Positions 29,665 through 40,860 of a stretch of 64,000 nucleotides of DNA are shown here, in pieces. Position numbers and translations under genes: made by a program. The stretch spans positions 56,433,762 to 56,497,761 of the forward strand of contig CP136061.1 of NCBI GenBank assembly GCA_032622095.1. Reading direction: 5' to 3'. Numbering within the stretch: the first letter of the stretch is position 1; every line of letters starts with the position of its first letter. Source of the DNA: Siphonodentalium dalli (lineage: Eukaryota > Mollusca > Scaphopoda > Gadilida > Siphonodentaliidae). The notes under the pieces are model-generated. The model did no database searches. It had not been told where the DNA came from and was given only the letters and a program-made list of their open reading frames with translations.

Positions 29665-32600
29665 TCATCCACATGCTCATCATGGCAGTCCATTTCAGGA
29701 GTTTGAAATAATGTTTTTATTTTGGATTATGCTATCCTTACAAAAGGTAAATTATATACCAGTCATGGTTATTATACATCCATAAGAAAATATCAAGGCT
29801 TATTTTGTTGTTATTTAGGAGTAATTTTTGTTTGTTCAGATAACAGCTCAGCAGGTCAATGGGGGCCATCAGCCGCCAGAATGGGCAGTTAGGACTGGAC
29901 ATTTTGGCGGCTTAGTGTCTAGTAGTAGGTACATTACCTCTCACGAGATGTCGCTCGTAAGCTGACTTCCGGTATTCTAAAAAAAGCCAATCTCACCATG
30001 GTTGTTTGATTCTATTTGAATTACATGCTTATCGATCTTTAGAGATATGTTTGGATTGCGCGCTAAAAATAAAGACGAATAAATACATGTAAGCTGTTCG
30101 TAGGCCCACTTTAGTGCTCAAATAAACCACCGCGATCAATTCGAACCTGATTAAAGAATTTTTCAAATATTAGTCGGACATAGTAATTGGTCCAATAATA
30201 ACCTCCCGTGGATAAAAACTTGGACAGAAAAAATAATAATTTACCTGCCATGATTGTCACTGATTGTCTGGACCAATGCGTAATTTTTTTTAAATGAACT
30301 TAATCATGGCTGCCATAAATAGTACTAATTCGGCCAAGGGGGGATAATTATCCAATTGTATTATTTCTGGCGACACCGGTCCTCGTTGCCGTGTGTGTTG
30401 ACATGATGTTTTGGAAGCAACAGATGAATTATTTTCCTTATTTTCAATACTTGTTGTCGTTTTATCATGGTGTAGGTGAAACTACACATTGGACAATTAT
30501 AATTCAAATTGTAAAGTAGACATATCGTTGTTTGTCTTAATAATGATTTGTTTACATTGGTGAACAAATCATCTGATCGTGACCGTGATTTAAAATACTT
30601 TGTTTTCGGGCACGAGGTTGTCTTCAGCTACATATAATTTGTCCAACTGACAATGATGAATTTTGGTAGGTTTAGTAAACAAGTAGGCCTACTCCTGAGC
30701 AGGTTGATAAAGTAGCCCACTGAAAGAAATATGTAATAAAAATGAATAATTAATGCATACATTCAACGGTATCTGGAGAAGTCGGCCCCATACGAAGACG
30801 GCCACACGCGAAGACGGGCCCAGAGAAGTCGGCCCCATTAATTAGAAGTTTATTGGGGAGTTTGGGACTGGGCCCAGGGAGGATTCGAGAGGGGCAGAAC
30901 CCCTCTCCTACAAACCCACTCAATTCAAGGGGGTGTATGTATTGCGGGGGGGGGGGGTGACTGGTCAGGGGGAGTAGCCCAGGTAGTGGTGGAATCGGGA
31001 GCTAATAGTAGGTAGGGGGTATTAAGCTCGTAGTTAAAATTTGAACATGTCTGTTCAAGGTTGATAGGGTACCTCAAAAACTTGAAATATCAACAAAACT
31101 AAGTACATAATGTCTGGAGAGCAACCCTGAAATACATTGATTCTGGTTTGGCTATATCAGCTTATATTAGAGGGTTTCTAAAATTCTCTTTGGGGGGGCA
31201 CAAATATGTCTGATTGGCACTTGTGTTCTACTTCTAAGAAGCATGCCTTTTTTCCCTGGAGTTAATTATTCCCGAAATTTGGGGATCTGTATATATGCAC
31301 ATGAATGCTGCATGCACATGTATCATCATGTATCATCTAATAATACTAACTGCATAGGTAATGTCTCTGAGACCATCAATACCAGTATCTACCCATTTAA
31401 CCAAAATCTGAATGTGAGTGTTTAATGAAACTTGATCATTCGAGGATGGACTTTTAATATGGATAGCCTTATTATAAAATAATGAGGATATGAACATATA
31501 TACATACATCTTGCAATTGCAATGGAGTCGAATTGTTAAAATGTTCAAACATGATTTACCCGATAACCGAATAGGGAGAGGAGGGTATTCTAAGTGATTT
31601 ATCACTTGTCCTCCAATCCCTTTTGTCATAAAACCAATTTATGAACAAATAAAATATGTTTAAACAAAAAAAACCCCGATAACCACTGAATTTGGGATAG
31701 AATACAAAACACATTAATGAATTGGTTTTAAAGAATATCTTTATTTAAAAGAACAGAAGAACGAACATACATATGTCCACTTACCTTCAGTTGAACTTGA
31801 ATTTGCAACCACTTTGTTATATCTAAAGCAATGGCTAAACCATGGAAATAGGTGATAATTTTATGCCATGGTTGAATGTTACTAGCTTTTGTGAAGAATC
31901 TGTTGCAAATTTCATTTTGTCTTTGGCGATTCTCGTTGGTGGATTGGGGGGGGGGGTTTTGGTCATATGGTGGGTATCGAAGCTATGACGCATGGTCAGA
32001 GATCTTCATCAGTCACATAACTCTACCATAGCTGGCATAGCATGTGCTCTATATCATGGGTTCGACTTCCGAGCATTTCTCAAAATATTAATTTCTCATA
32101 TCTTAAAACTGAACATTTTTCAAAGTCAAATTTTCTAAATTAGACCAATACTAAGGTGTGAAACTCAAGCAAATTGTTATGTCCCCATGTACATGCAATT
32201 ATAGATATGACATGTATCTAAATTTCTAAACTAAATTCTAAACACAAGGCTAATTTTTATTTGAACTTGAAAGCACAGACCTTCTAAATAGTGACTGAGA
32301 TGTTAATAAATAAATTATTTAAATACATCTAGCTCTATAGGGAAGAGTAGGCATGAACCCAAAAGTTTGGAAATTTACTAATATCGACCCAAGAATTTTC
32401 AAAGTGTTTCAAAACCTTTTCAATTAATACATTTTCAAAGTGTTTCAAAACCTTTTCAAATAATACATTTAACCACCATATTATACTCCGACGTGTGCTT
32501 CTAATTACGATAAACACGAATCCGCTGTCCAAATTGTCGTAGGACGCCCTCTCCTAGAATCATCCGTCGATATATATTTTATATTTCGACCATTATGTTC

Positions 32601-33034
32601 ACTAAGATGGCATCGATCATCTCCCAACAGGAAGCAATATATGATATGATGGCACTACTATCGGTTTTTAATTCCCGTTTCATTTTGGGACACACAAAAG
32701 TGTGCGGCGGTATGTTTTTTTTTAATGTACTACCGATAAAGCGTATCAAAAACAAAATCTCTGTTTGGTTTCAGAGCATGCTGAAATTTCGTTCTGTACC
32801 CAAATTCTTTATTTACTGCACGAACTAAACACAGTTTCATTGTCGACTTATTTCACGATTTGTTACAAAATGAGTACAGGTAAGGTTTAATGTCACTTGA
32901 TCAATGCCACCTCTGAGCAGTCTATTTTCATTGCTCAATAAACAAGGAACGTTCAAAAAGTGTTGTTTCTATTGCTGTTAACACACCTACAACGTCAAGA
33001 CAAAGGTTATGATAGTAGGTATATTATTACTAAC
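29665..33034. other. Noncoding stretch, no recognisable gene
   Basis: About 3.4 kb of AT-rich single-copy-looking sequence. I find no convincing exon, RNA gene or complete repeat. Small things seen: a run of 12 G at 30946-30957; a motif AGAAGTCGGCCCCAT used twice near 30776-30838; and a perfect-looking 36-bp direct duplication at 32396-32431 and 32432-32467. If the helicase exon at 33035-33147 is real, its downstream exons should lie here on the minus strand, but I could not identify any. Confidence 0.6.
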
Positions 33035-33147
33035 CTCAATAAATATGTTTTTCCAGTGCCACACTGGCCAGTAAGAAGAATGTTGTGGCCGCATTCGGCT
33101 TGCCCTAAACATTCGGTATGTTGGTCGTTGTTGTCAGGGTGCGACAT
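33035..33147 (-). CDS. Candidate first coding exon of a PIF1-like P-loop helicase (partial)
   Basis: Read on the minus strand, an ATG at 33147 opens 37 codons plus two bases and ends at a good splice donor (GAG then GTTAGT). A stop codon lies directly upstream in frame, which supports this ATG. Near the end the peptide contains GHNILLTGQCGTGKTYLL, an exact Walker A motif (GxxxxGKT) preceded by the hydrophobic strand expected in a P-loop NTPase. The wording resembles the start of PIF1-type ATP-dependent DNA helicases, which unwind DNA with ATP. Codon phase at the donor would demand a spliced partner exon at lower coordinates, and none was recognised before the gap, so this may be a decayed or misassembled gene, or have a long intron. 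Other P-loop families, such as AAA or NACHT-type ATPases, are possible. The Walker A is seen directly; the family is inferred from memory. Confidence 0.5.
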
Positions 33148-33235
33148 TTAAGAAGACGAAGACAAGTAAAATTTCAGGAAGTTATGATACACCCTGCATG
33201 TGCACACTAGAAAATATTTCTATGTCAGTTTCGAT

Positions 33236-33703
33236 CATATGTGACCCGCCATATCAAATCCAGTCGTAAGTCGGGATTTTGTTTACCCTGTGCCAATGCA
33301 TTCTCTGATATATGCGAGTCGACCATAGGTCGCCTCGCATATATAAGAGAATGCATTGGCCTAACAATTTTTTACAATTTTAATAATGTTTTCTTGTATT
33401 CTTTAATTTTTTTTTATAATTTCACCCATGCAGAGCCCCAGACAAACATGAGCAGACGACACTCTTCTATATGCTTCTATATATATGTGGGGCTCCCTGC
33501 AGGGTAATGGATGTTTTTTTATTTTATGTACTAAAAAATTTAAGAAACATTTATTTAAAAAAAATGATAAAAAATTGTTAGGCCAATGCATTCTCTTATA
33601 TATGCGAGGCGACCTATGGTCGACTAGCATATATAAGAGAATGCATTGGCACAGGGTAAACAATCCGACTTACGACTGGATTTGATATGGCGGGTCACAT
33701 ATG
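33236..33703. mobile_element. Foldback element with nested hairpins
   Basis: Two outer arms of about 150 bp (33236-33385 and 33555-33703) are inverted copies of each other, nearly identical over the first 135 bp, and begin CATATGTGACCCGCC. Inside each arm is a second 67-bp hairpin (33293-33359 and 33583-33649) with stems starting CCAATGCATTCTC. A third, weaker hairpin lies at the centre, about 33430-33503. No coding capacity is visible. The ends are compatible with a TA target duplication but the palindromic ends make this ambiguous. This looks like a nonautonomous foldback or MITE-like DNA element. Confidence 0.88.
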
Positions 33704-34039
33704 GCTATGATATCACGAGTCATTAAGTTAATTACACCAATAGAACGTATGAACACTTTTTGTGAACTAAGTTTGCCTAAAATGATTTGGAATTCATGCT
33801 GTGTGGTATCTCTCATTAGTTTTAGATTATTAGGCACGGGGACATGGAAGCATCAACCAAGAAGTGCATGTAGTGAGGTATTTTAATATCAATAACATCA
33901 GATCGCGTGACTACAGGTAGATTAAAACAGGCCTGGTCACCATATTGCTACGTCATCGTCATATCAGGAAATCGTATTAGTTAGTTGAGCACGATTTATG
34001 GCCTTGACCCTGCTAACTCTGAGCAGTTTCTCAAGTTGC
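33704..34039. other. Noncoding stretch between foldback and R1 repeat
   Basis: I see no gene, RNA or clear repeat here. The sequence grades into the R1 repeat whose recognisable modules begin near 34040. Confidence 0.5.
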
Positions 34040-35235
34040 CGTCCCCGGACACTACCCCAGTGCACCCGATCTTCACCAAACTGCATATGGATCATCGAGG
34101 TCACCACTAGACAGGAGCTTACCAAATTTTAGATTTCAATGAAAAACATGGCCGCCGGCAGCCATTCTGGATTTTACTCTTTGCATCGCTAAATCATAAT
34201 TGACACCAACTACATGTCACATCCCTAATTCGATTGTCACCAACCTTCATATGGATCATTGGTGTGAACTCTAGATGGGATCTTACAATTTTTCGGAATT
34301 CTGTTAAAAAAAATATGGTTGCCAGCAGCGATCTTGTATTTTACCATTTCTATGACCAAATCCTTTATGCACACCCATCAGGTCACATATCTAATCCGAT
34401 CGTCACCAAACTTCACATGGATCTTCGGGGCGACATCTAGATGGGAGCTTACCATTTTTTAGAATTGTGTTAAAGATGGATTATCTCTTTAAATAACAAA
34501 TTTTAAATAGTTGCGTGGGTATAAAATAATAGATATGAACTGAAGACCGTATTGCGATATAGAGCACTCGGCTGTTCCTACGGCTACGCATCGAATGTCA
34601 AATGTCACAGATTGGTTGTTTGTATTGTTTTGTTCCACAGATATAAGCGATAATGAGTATAATTAACGTTTATTTGTGACAAAATTGCACAATATAATTT
34701 CTGGTCTCTGTTAACAGTAACCCCTATTGTTCGTTAGCTGAACAAACACACCTTTTTAGACCAGAAAATATTCGAAATAAAATCCATATTAATCGATAGA
34801 AGCATTTCCGGACAGGAGTCTTCGATTCAAATCTAATATTTTATACCCCGGTAACTATATAATACATGTTTACAAAGAGATAATCCACCTTTAAAACATG
34901 GCTGCCATTTTGGATTTTACTCAAGTGTATGACTAAATCTTTTACCACACCCTGCAGATCACATCTCTCATCCGATCGTCACCAAACTTTATATGGATCT
35001 TCGAAGTGTCCTCTTGATGGGAGCTTAACATTTCCACCCGAATTATATTAAAAGCATAGCTATCAGTAGCCATTTTGTATTTCGCTCTTTGTATGACAAA
35101 ATCCGTTGTGTGTTTAGTATCACATAGACATACCAACTTTCTGTATTCCCATTCCTTCATTAACTGTATATAACATTTGACAATTGCCCCTATCCAATTT
35201 GAGCTTCAGTGTCATTGACACTTTAATTTTGGTGA
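34040..35235 (+). repeat. Dispersed modular repeat R1, copy a (split by a MITE)
   Basis: Several diverged modules of roughly 150-165 bp carry landmarks such as CATCCGATCGTCACCAAACT, GATGGGAGC and ACATGGCTGCCA. The copy ends near 35235 with AGTGTCATTGACACT preceded by TTGAGCTTC. The same modules recur at 39953-40550, 54917-55262 and 55843-57705. It is interrupted at a TTAA by the MITE at 34474-34890. Frames through it encode nothing recognisable. Confidence 0.85.
34474..34890. mobile_element. TTAA-flanked MITE, copy 1 (417 bp)
   Basis: The element is bounded by TTAA on both sides (34470-34473 and 34891-34894). Its ends are inverted: left AGATGGATTATCTCTTT, right end reverse complement AGGTGGATTATCTCTTT. 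It is the same family as 50619-51138, in opposite orientation. Compared with that copy it lacks about 103 bp of the inner part of one terminal inverted repeat. TTAA duplications are the hallmark of piggyBac-type transposition, but these ends lack the usual CCC start, so the superfamily is inferred. No coding sequence. Confidence 0.88.
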
Positions 35236-35395
35236 TAGTGACTTCAGCCTTAGTAGATCATGCCGCGATGGCACGAATCTCTACTCTGGCTAACGCCCGT
35301 GAACATGTAGATCATATTCCACCAGTACAAAACTTGGAAACTTTGTGATGTTCTGTCCCAAAGGAAATCTATTTCTTTGTTAATACGTGTTCCTC

Positions 35396-35691
35396 AATTA
35401 TGTACTTCACATTATGGTGTGGTCCCAGCTCATGATTGCATGCTTTTTAATGACATGTGAGCCGATATAGCAATACACATTGAATTATAACCGGGAGGAG
35501 TTCCATAATTGCAGCTATCCGGTTTTCATCTTCTGGATAAAATTATTCAAAAATCAGCAGCAGGTTGCCGTATGGATTGTTAATTCTCCCGGGGTAATTA
35601 GTTCAATGTTTATTGTCATATCGGCTCACAAAAGTCATTACAAAGCATGCAATCTCGAGCTGGGACCCCCCCTAATGTGAAGTACATAATT
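35396..35691. mobile_element. Inverted-repeat element of 296 bp
   Basis: Two arms of about 105 bp (35396-35500 and 35587-35691) are inverted copies at roughly 85-90 percent identity, both starting AATTATGTACTTCACATTA. The short loop contains no coding sequence. No target duplication can be called with confidence. It is probably a nonautonomous DNA element. Confidence 0.8.
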
Positions 35692-35703
35692 AATAAATCA
35701 GGT

Positions 35704-35808
35704 ACATAATTGATAATACCGTTATTATTTAATATACCGTTGCGTGCTTTGTTAACATCATTAATAAAGCGCGCACATAATTGATAATACCGTTATTATT
35801 TAATTTAA
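35704..35808. repeat. Short direct duplication, 71-bp offset
   Basis: The motif ACATAATTGATAATACCG followed by TTATTATTTAAT occurs at 35704 and again at 35775. The core ATAATACCGTTATTAT is nearly palindromic. It lies just right of the inverted-repeat element, whose ends also contain ACATAATT, so it may be debris from the same insertion. Confidence 0.75.
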
Positions 35809-36333
35809 AAAGTCAGTGATTTATTTGTTTGAAAAGCTACTTTTTCGGTGGACATGTAGCCTTAGCGATCGTTTATCACTCTCGTATATAGGATAGGGGA
35901 ATATCGGTAAAATCCGTACAATATGTCTGATTTCTTCTCCTCAGAAACCATCAACAGTCATGTTCACATCCGGAAGACCACGTAATGCAATCCAGACCAC
36001 ACGTCCACGGTAGCCTACTGATAAGGTGTTTGGTATACATTTATATAAACAAGCAGGATACTTGACCTTTCTTCATCGATGTGCAACAGAACTATATACC
36101 TTCATTTAATATATTTGAGTGGTGGAATTCAAGTCTGGTAAGATTGTGCAATATAATATAAAACCCGTTGGTTAGTACAATACTAAGTCGAATACTCTAA
36201 GTTTTGGATGGTGAACTACACCACATGTGTCAAAGCCGAACTGGTATCTCCGACATATCACACATACTGACCACATTTCTTTAAAACATTGGCAACACTA
36301 CTGAATCCATTAGATTCTTCTCTACTGGACGTA
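35809..36333 (+). promoter_or_regulatory. Upstream region of the zinc-finger gene
   Basis: This region should hold the promoter or 5' untranslated part of the gene at 36334. Seen directly: a strong 3' splice-site-like tract TTTCTTCTCCTCAG (35931-35944), a TATATAAA at 36042-36049, a good donor-like CTGGTAAGA near 36136-36144, and an in-frame TGA at 36268-36270 that blocks extension of the coding frame upstream. Which of these work is unknown; TATA-like strings are common in AT-rich DNA. Confidence 0.35.
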
Positions 36334-37155
36334 ATGGATGCAGCAAATTCCACTATTGATTCTGGAAACGGTTTGGCCCGTCAGCTTGCAAAAAGTGGCA
36401 GTCTTGAAGCATTTGTGAAATGCAGCGAATCTAAGGAACAAGCACCATCTACCAATACGAATAGCGGCCGACCACACCAATGTGATATATGCGGAAAGTC
36501 GTTTATGCAACCAGGCAAGTTAAGGAATCATAAGCGGACACATACTGGCGAATGGCAGTTCAAATGCTGCACGTGCGGCAAGTCATTTTCATTTCCTAGC
36601 CACTTGCAGAATCATGAGAGGTCCCACATAGATGAACGAGTAAACCAGTGTGGCAAATGCGGAAAAATATTCAAGTATCCAAGTATGTTAAAAAATCACG
36701 AGAAAACCCACAGTGGTGAATCCGCGAAATTCGTATGCCACGTTTGCGGGAAGCGGTTCCAGTCTCCCGGTAAACTAGTAACTCACAGAAAGATCCACAC
36801 GAAAGATAAGACATATAGTTGTGGTGTTTGTGGAAAACCGTTTGAATATCAACTCAACCTGGAAGTACATATGAGAATCCACACCGGAGAACGCCCATTT
36901 TCGTGCGACATATGTGGGAAATCATATGTGCACTCGAGCTATTTGCAAGATCATATGAGAATCCATTCAGGCGACAGAAAGTTTGTGTGCGACGTGTGTG
37001 GTGATTATTTTCAACGAAAAGGAGACCTTCTTGACCACCAGGATGTCCATAGTAACGTGCGTCCGTTTGAGTGTGGTGTGTGTGCTGAATCATTCACTGA
37101 ATCGCACGAGCTTGTCACGCATATGCAAGATCACAATGGCGAGCAGCCTGTTTGA
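36334..37155 (+). CDS. C2H2 zinc-finger protein, eight fingers, single exon
   Basis: A 273-residue protein likely to act in the nucleus as a sequence-specific DNA-binding regulator. Eight consecutive C2H2 fingers are visible, all with C-x2-C-x12-H-x3-H spacing: zinc ligands at 50/53/66/70, 78/81/94/98, 106/109/122/126, 135/138/151/155, 163/166/179/183, 191/194/207/211, 219/222/235/239 and 247/250/263/267. All ligands are intact. Linkers are variable; only finger 5 to 6 has the canonical TGERPF. The first 45 residues are acidic or polar without a recognised domain (no KRAB, BTB or SCAN). The ATG at 36334 has G at -3 and +4, and an in-frame stop lies at 36268, so an earlier start at TTG 36289 is unlikely. 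Finger sequences differ from those of the dead cluster downstream, so it is not their direct parent. Target genes are unknown. Confidence 0.85.
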   Translation: MDAANSTIDSGNGLARQLAKSGSLEAFVKCSESKEQAPSTNTNSGRPHQCDICGKSFMQPGKLRNHKRTHTGEWQFKCCTCGKSFSFPSHLQNHERSHIDERVNQCGKCGKIFKYPSMLKNHEKTHSGESAKFVCHVCGKRFQSPGKLVTHRKIHTKDKTYSCGVCGKPFEYQLNLEVHMRIHTGERPFSCDICGKSYVHSSYLQDHMRIHSGDRKFVCDVCGDYFQRKGDLLDHQDVHSNVRPFECGVCAESFTESHELVTHMQDHNGEQPV

Positions 37156-39952
37156 TATGCTAAATGGTGTTTTCCATGTGATGGGTGATGACTTTACTGT
37201 ATTGGAGGTCGAAACCATTTTGTATATTGCCTATTGCTGTAGATGTTAGTTTTCAACTGAATAGTTTAACTCGTACTCCGGAACAAGCCTAGAAATTTCA
37301 TATTGGGAGAAGTAATTTCTGCATATTTCATTATTAGGAACTGTTATCAAGGAGATGTCATAATCATAATGGCTCAAGTTCAATTGGCACCCCAACGACT
37401 TCAGCCTTTTATGATCAAATAAGTATTATGCAATACAATAGCCCATGCAGTTATAAAATGCTTATAACGCGTAAGGACACCCTTATTATAAGAAAATACG
37501 GTTTAAATATGTTGTAAAGACATATATATATATGCATAGCTACTGATATTTAAGAGGGAAATCACTTCTCAGGAAAAAATTAGGGAGAACTGACACAATT
37601 TAGTGGAATATATATCTCATGTCATCCTCTAAGCTGGTCCAATGTCAAAAAAGTTACAATTCATGAGTTATATGTTTCCTATACTGTAATCTAAATGTGC
37701 ATATTACGCTTTACGTGGCACCATACGGCTTACAATTGTGTTATGTATTCTGTATATATTAGTAAATAACGAGATTCATGTGGAAAATATTTGGTTTTGA
37801 ACAGGTTTTTGGAATTGTTTTCTTACTAGGTTTTGCCTTTTTTGTAGACTCACGGAAATTTGAATGATCGCCTGTCATGAAAATGGTTAATGTCTCTTTG
37901 CTTATTAGCGTTATTATTTTATTAGTGCATACTTATACTCAATATTTTACATGCTCGCATGAAGTCTGCTTATATATGTCCAAGTTTCATATCAACCAAA
38001 TTGTACCACCCGTCGGTGATAATGCAATCGTTTATGTGACAACATTCTCCTCATATTGACGTATGTCAGTGATGCTAACGGCTTCGTTGTAAGACAATCG
38101 TGTTGTCATTGGGTAAGTGTACATCATTTGATTGCAAGGAAGCTTAAAGATGCATACATGTAAGTCCATATATTTTCGGTTTAATTAAATTAACTAGTAC
38201 ATCTATATATAGTAAATCCTATATTTGTATATGAGTTTATAATCATGTAAACGATGCAGATATATATTATAAACTAATATGTATGATTGGCCATGCAACA
38301 GCATATTACTTTATTTGATAATAATAATTACAGTTGTTATAGAGCGCTTAACCAATTAATATAATCCAACTGATTTAACTTGTCCGACACAAGGGGGTGG
38401 AATAAATTATAGAGAAATTGCATCAGAATCTTTTATCGATCTCGAAAATTCTCTTTGCGGACTGCGCATATTCACATTTCACTCATTTCGTGAACCCCAT
38501 CCTTGCGCAGTCGGCAACTCGTTGGATAAAATATTCTCGATTAAGATTCGCATTGTTCGCATGTTCTGTCTAACACATGATGCATGTAGCAAGCAGTATG
38601 GGATCGGCCAGGACGCGACTGGCTGCATGTCTTCATGCTTCCCAAACAAATTATACAAACCAAATGATGGCGAGGCGTGGAATTTAAGATATATACAACT
38701 ACGTTGACATGCAGAATATACATGTGTGTTCTGATTTTGCTGTTTAAATACATTTTTTTTATTACTCAAATAAATGGGGCACAGTTTTTTGGGTTGGTCG
38801 ATACTTGTATATGGATATCCTTTGGGATATATAGTAACATTTAATTGGCGGCAATTGTGACATGTATAGATGTTTGGATTTAGAGACATATTATGGACTT
38901 GTTCGTGTGTGTGTGCGAAATTGATAAGTTAGTGTACAGGCGCTATGTCAACTGAGGAATGTAGCATTCTATTAACATCGCCGAAAATCTGCAGCAAATC
39001 GACCATACCACTACAACCACTCCATAGAAAACATCGTGCGAACTACGCTCAATTGTAGATATTTACTTCTCTATTCGGGACGCACCTATCGGCGATAAAC
39101 TAACGAAAACGATTTCGCCATCGAAAGTCACTTTATTTAATTAATATATAAGAATGACGATGTGTGTAGTTAATTTGGATTTAATATATTTGTAAAAATA
39201 ACTACTTTGAGCAAGAATATTCTCCATTTCTATTTGATCACCCTGCCGGACTGTTTCACATCACTTTAAAGCTGGAACTGTTTGGTAATATATAATCAGT
39301 CAAATAAACAGATATATATTATTTAAATCATTGTATAAATATGACTCCGCAAAACTTCATTCTGATTACTAATGCAAAAGATAACGACACCGTGTTGTTG
39401 ACTAGACTGAGAAATTTAAAATTGACCCAAATTACATTTATGAGTTATTTTGTACCAAAAGCAAACGGCTGCTAGTAGGATTTTATGTCTTATTGTTACA
39501 TGCTCGTGTGTGTCTATATAGGTTTTATATGCATCATATATGTTTGGTTCTATCTCACATACATGCCGATTTACATTCCATACAACCCATTCACTGTTGT
39601 GTGTGTTTTATTCTTAGTATATATGATATATCTTAACTAACTGAATATACATGTTTATTATATTATCTATAGGAACACGGCGGAACAAGTTCAACTTTTT
39701 TGGTGTTATATTCTGTATATCTGTGTTTATAGATGGACAAATAAATCTTATATTATCTCTGTGTGTCTTTTATTGTGGTAAAAAGAATCAAGTGTGGTCT
39801 CAAAATTAAGGATTTTGATAAATATACAGAACAGAAATAGGTAATAATCCATATAAATGCTCATAGAACAATAATTTTATGGTGACGAATATATGACCAA
39901 TTATATTCCGAACAGTTTGATACACAATTTGTGCTGAAAAAATAGGTTGTTT
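37156..39952. other. AT-rich stretch, possible 3' region of the zinc-finger gene
   Basis: About 2.8 kb without a recognisable gene. Consensus AATAAA signals lie at 38401, 38769 and 39740; the last is followed within 25 bases by a GT-rich tract, as in a real poly(A) site. If the zinc-finger transcript has a long 3' untranslated region it could end at one of these. A 136-codon frame on the minus strand (38889-38479) resembles nothing I know and is not called. Confidence 0.45.
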
Positions 39953-40550
39953 TTTTTAGCTCAACTAAATTTGAGCTATTGCCATGGGTTCGCGTCCGTC
40001 CATGCGTGTGTCCGCCAACAATTTAGTCTGTCACACCTTACAGGCCACATTTCTCACCTGATCATCACCAAACTATATATGTATCTTTGGGGTGACCTCT
40101 ACAATGGAGCTATCGACTTTTTCGGAATTTCGTTGAAAAACAGCAGTCAGCAGCCAATTTTAATCAATCGACACGGACTGCAGCCCACTTTTAAATGTTT
40201 TGAAAATTTACAGGCATGTTTAGGATCGCCTGTGGATAGGAGCTATCGAATTTGAAAGATTTTCGACGAAAAACATGCCAGCAGTCATCTTGAATTTTAA
40301 TCTTTGCATAACTAAATCCATCGGCACACCCTACAGCCATCATTTACATTTGATTCATCCCAGACGGCATATGAATCTTCGGGGTATAATTTTATTGTCG
40401 AATTTCGTTGAGAAACATGGCTGTAAGCGGCCATCTTGGATTTCATATCTAAATCATTTGGTACGCCTTGCAGCCAACATTTATTGGAGAAATGTTTTGA
40501 AATTTAGTGCCATGTTTAGGTTCATGTGAGCTATCGTACTTGATACCTGT
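39953..40550 (+). repeat. Dispersed modular repeat R1, copy b
   Basis: The copy starts with TTTTAGCTCAAC and continues into a CGTCCGTCCATGCGTG stretch, then three to four R1 modules. Both module types are present: one reads on into CTTTGCATAACTAAATCC, the other into TTTCATATCTAAATC. The left end TAGCTCAACT is the inverse of AGTTGAGCTA at the right end of copy d, which suggests short terminal inverted repeats for the family. Confidence 0.8.
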
Positions 40551-40707
40551 ATAGTTTTGGAATCGATCGGTTAATAAATTATTAACACTTTCCATCCACC
40601 ATAGACATGTTCTATACGATGCAATGACTCCAGTATTTTTTGTCAGATCGTATTCATATGTTATGTGCTGGTCTGACAGCTGGGCTGTTTAGATACCAAT
40701 ACAATAT

Positions 40708-40860
40708 TGTTACGCCAGCTTTTGAAGTAACTGACCACCTTTGAAGTAAAAATCGCCAGCTTTTGAAGTACCTCAACACTTTTGTAATAAAAATCGCCAG
40801 CTTTTGTAGCAAAAAAAAAACATGTCTCCACTATTGTAGTAACAAAATTACAGCTTTTGA
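40708..40860 (+). repeat. Head minisatellite of cluster copy A
   Basis: Tandem cores of the type CTTTTGAAGTA or CTTTTGTAGTA, spaced about 17-27 bp and separated by recurring GCCAGC and GTCTCCAC segments. It opens with TGTTACGCC as in copies C, E and G and leads directly into the finger array. Function unknown. Confidence 0.9.

Noticed and set aside
29491-29706. 71-codon open frame
   Set aside because: It runs across the 100-N gap and starts inside a satellite unit.
31333-31629. 98-codon minus frame with a faint LINE-like ending
   Set aside because: Only a short KWVDTGIDGLRDI-like stretch resembles a LINE C-terminus and the rest does not; the match is too weak.
32010-32080. tRNA-like boxes (TAGCTGGCATAG and GGGTTCGACTTCC)
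   Set aside because: The acceptor and D stems do not pair and the B box deviates from GGTTCGANNCC; no cloverleaf could be drawn.
36289-36333. Upstream extension of the zinc-finger gene to TTG
   Set aside because: TTG is not a normal animal start; the ATG at 36334 has a good context and a stop lies at 36268.
37877-38059. 60-codon frame with a signal-peptide-like start
   Set aside because: AT-rich, short, no recognisable mature domain; it lies in the probable 3' region of the zinc-finger gene.
38479-38889. 136-codon minus frame
   Set aside because: It starts with ATG but has no recognised motif, and low-complexity AT-rich composition can yield such a frame by chance.
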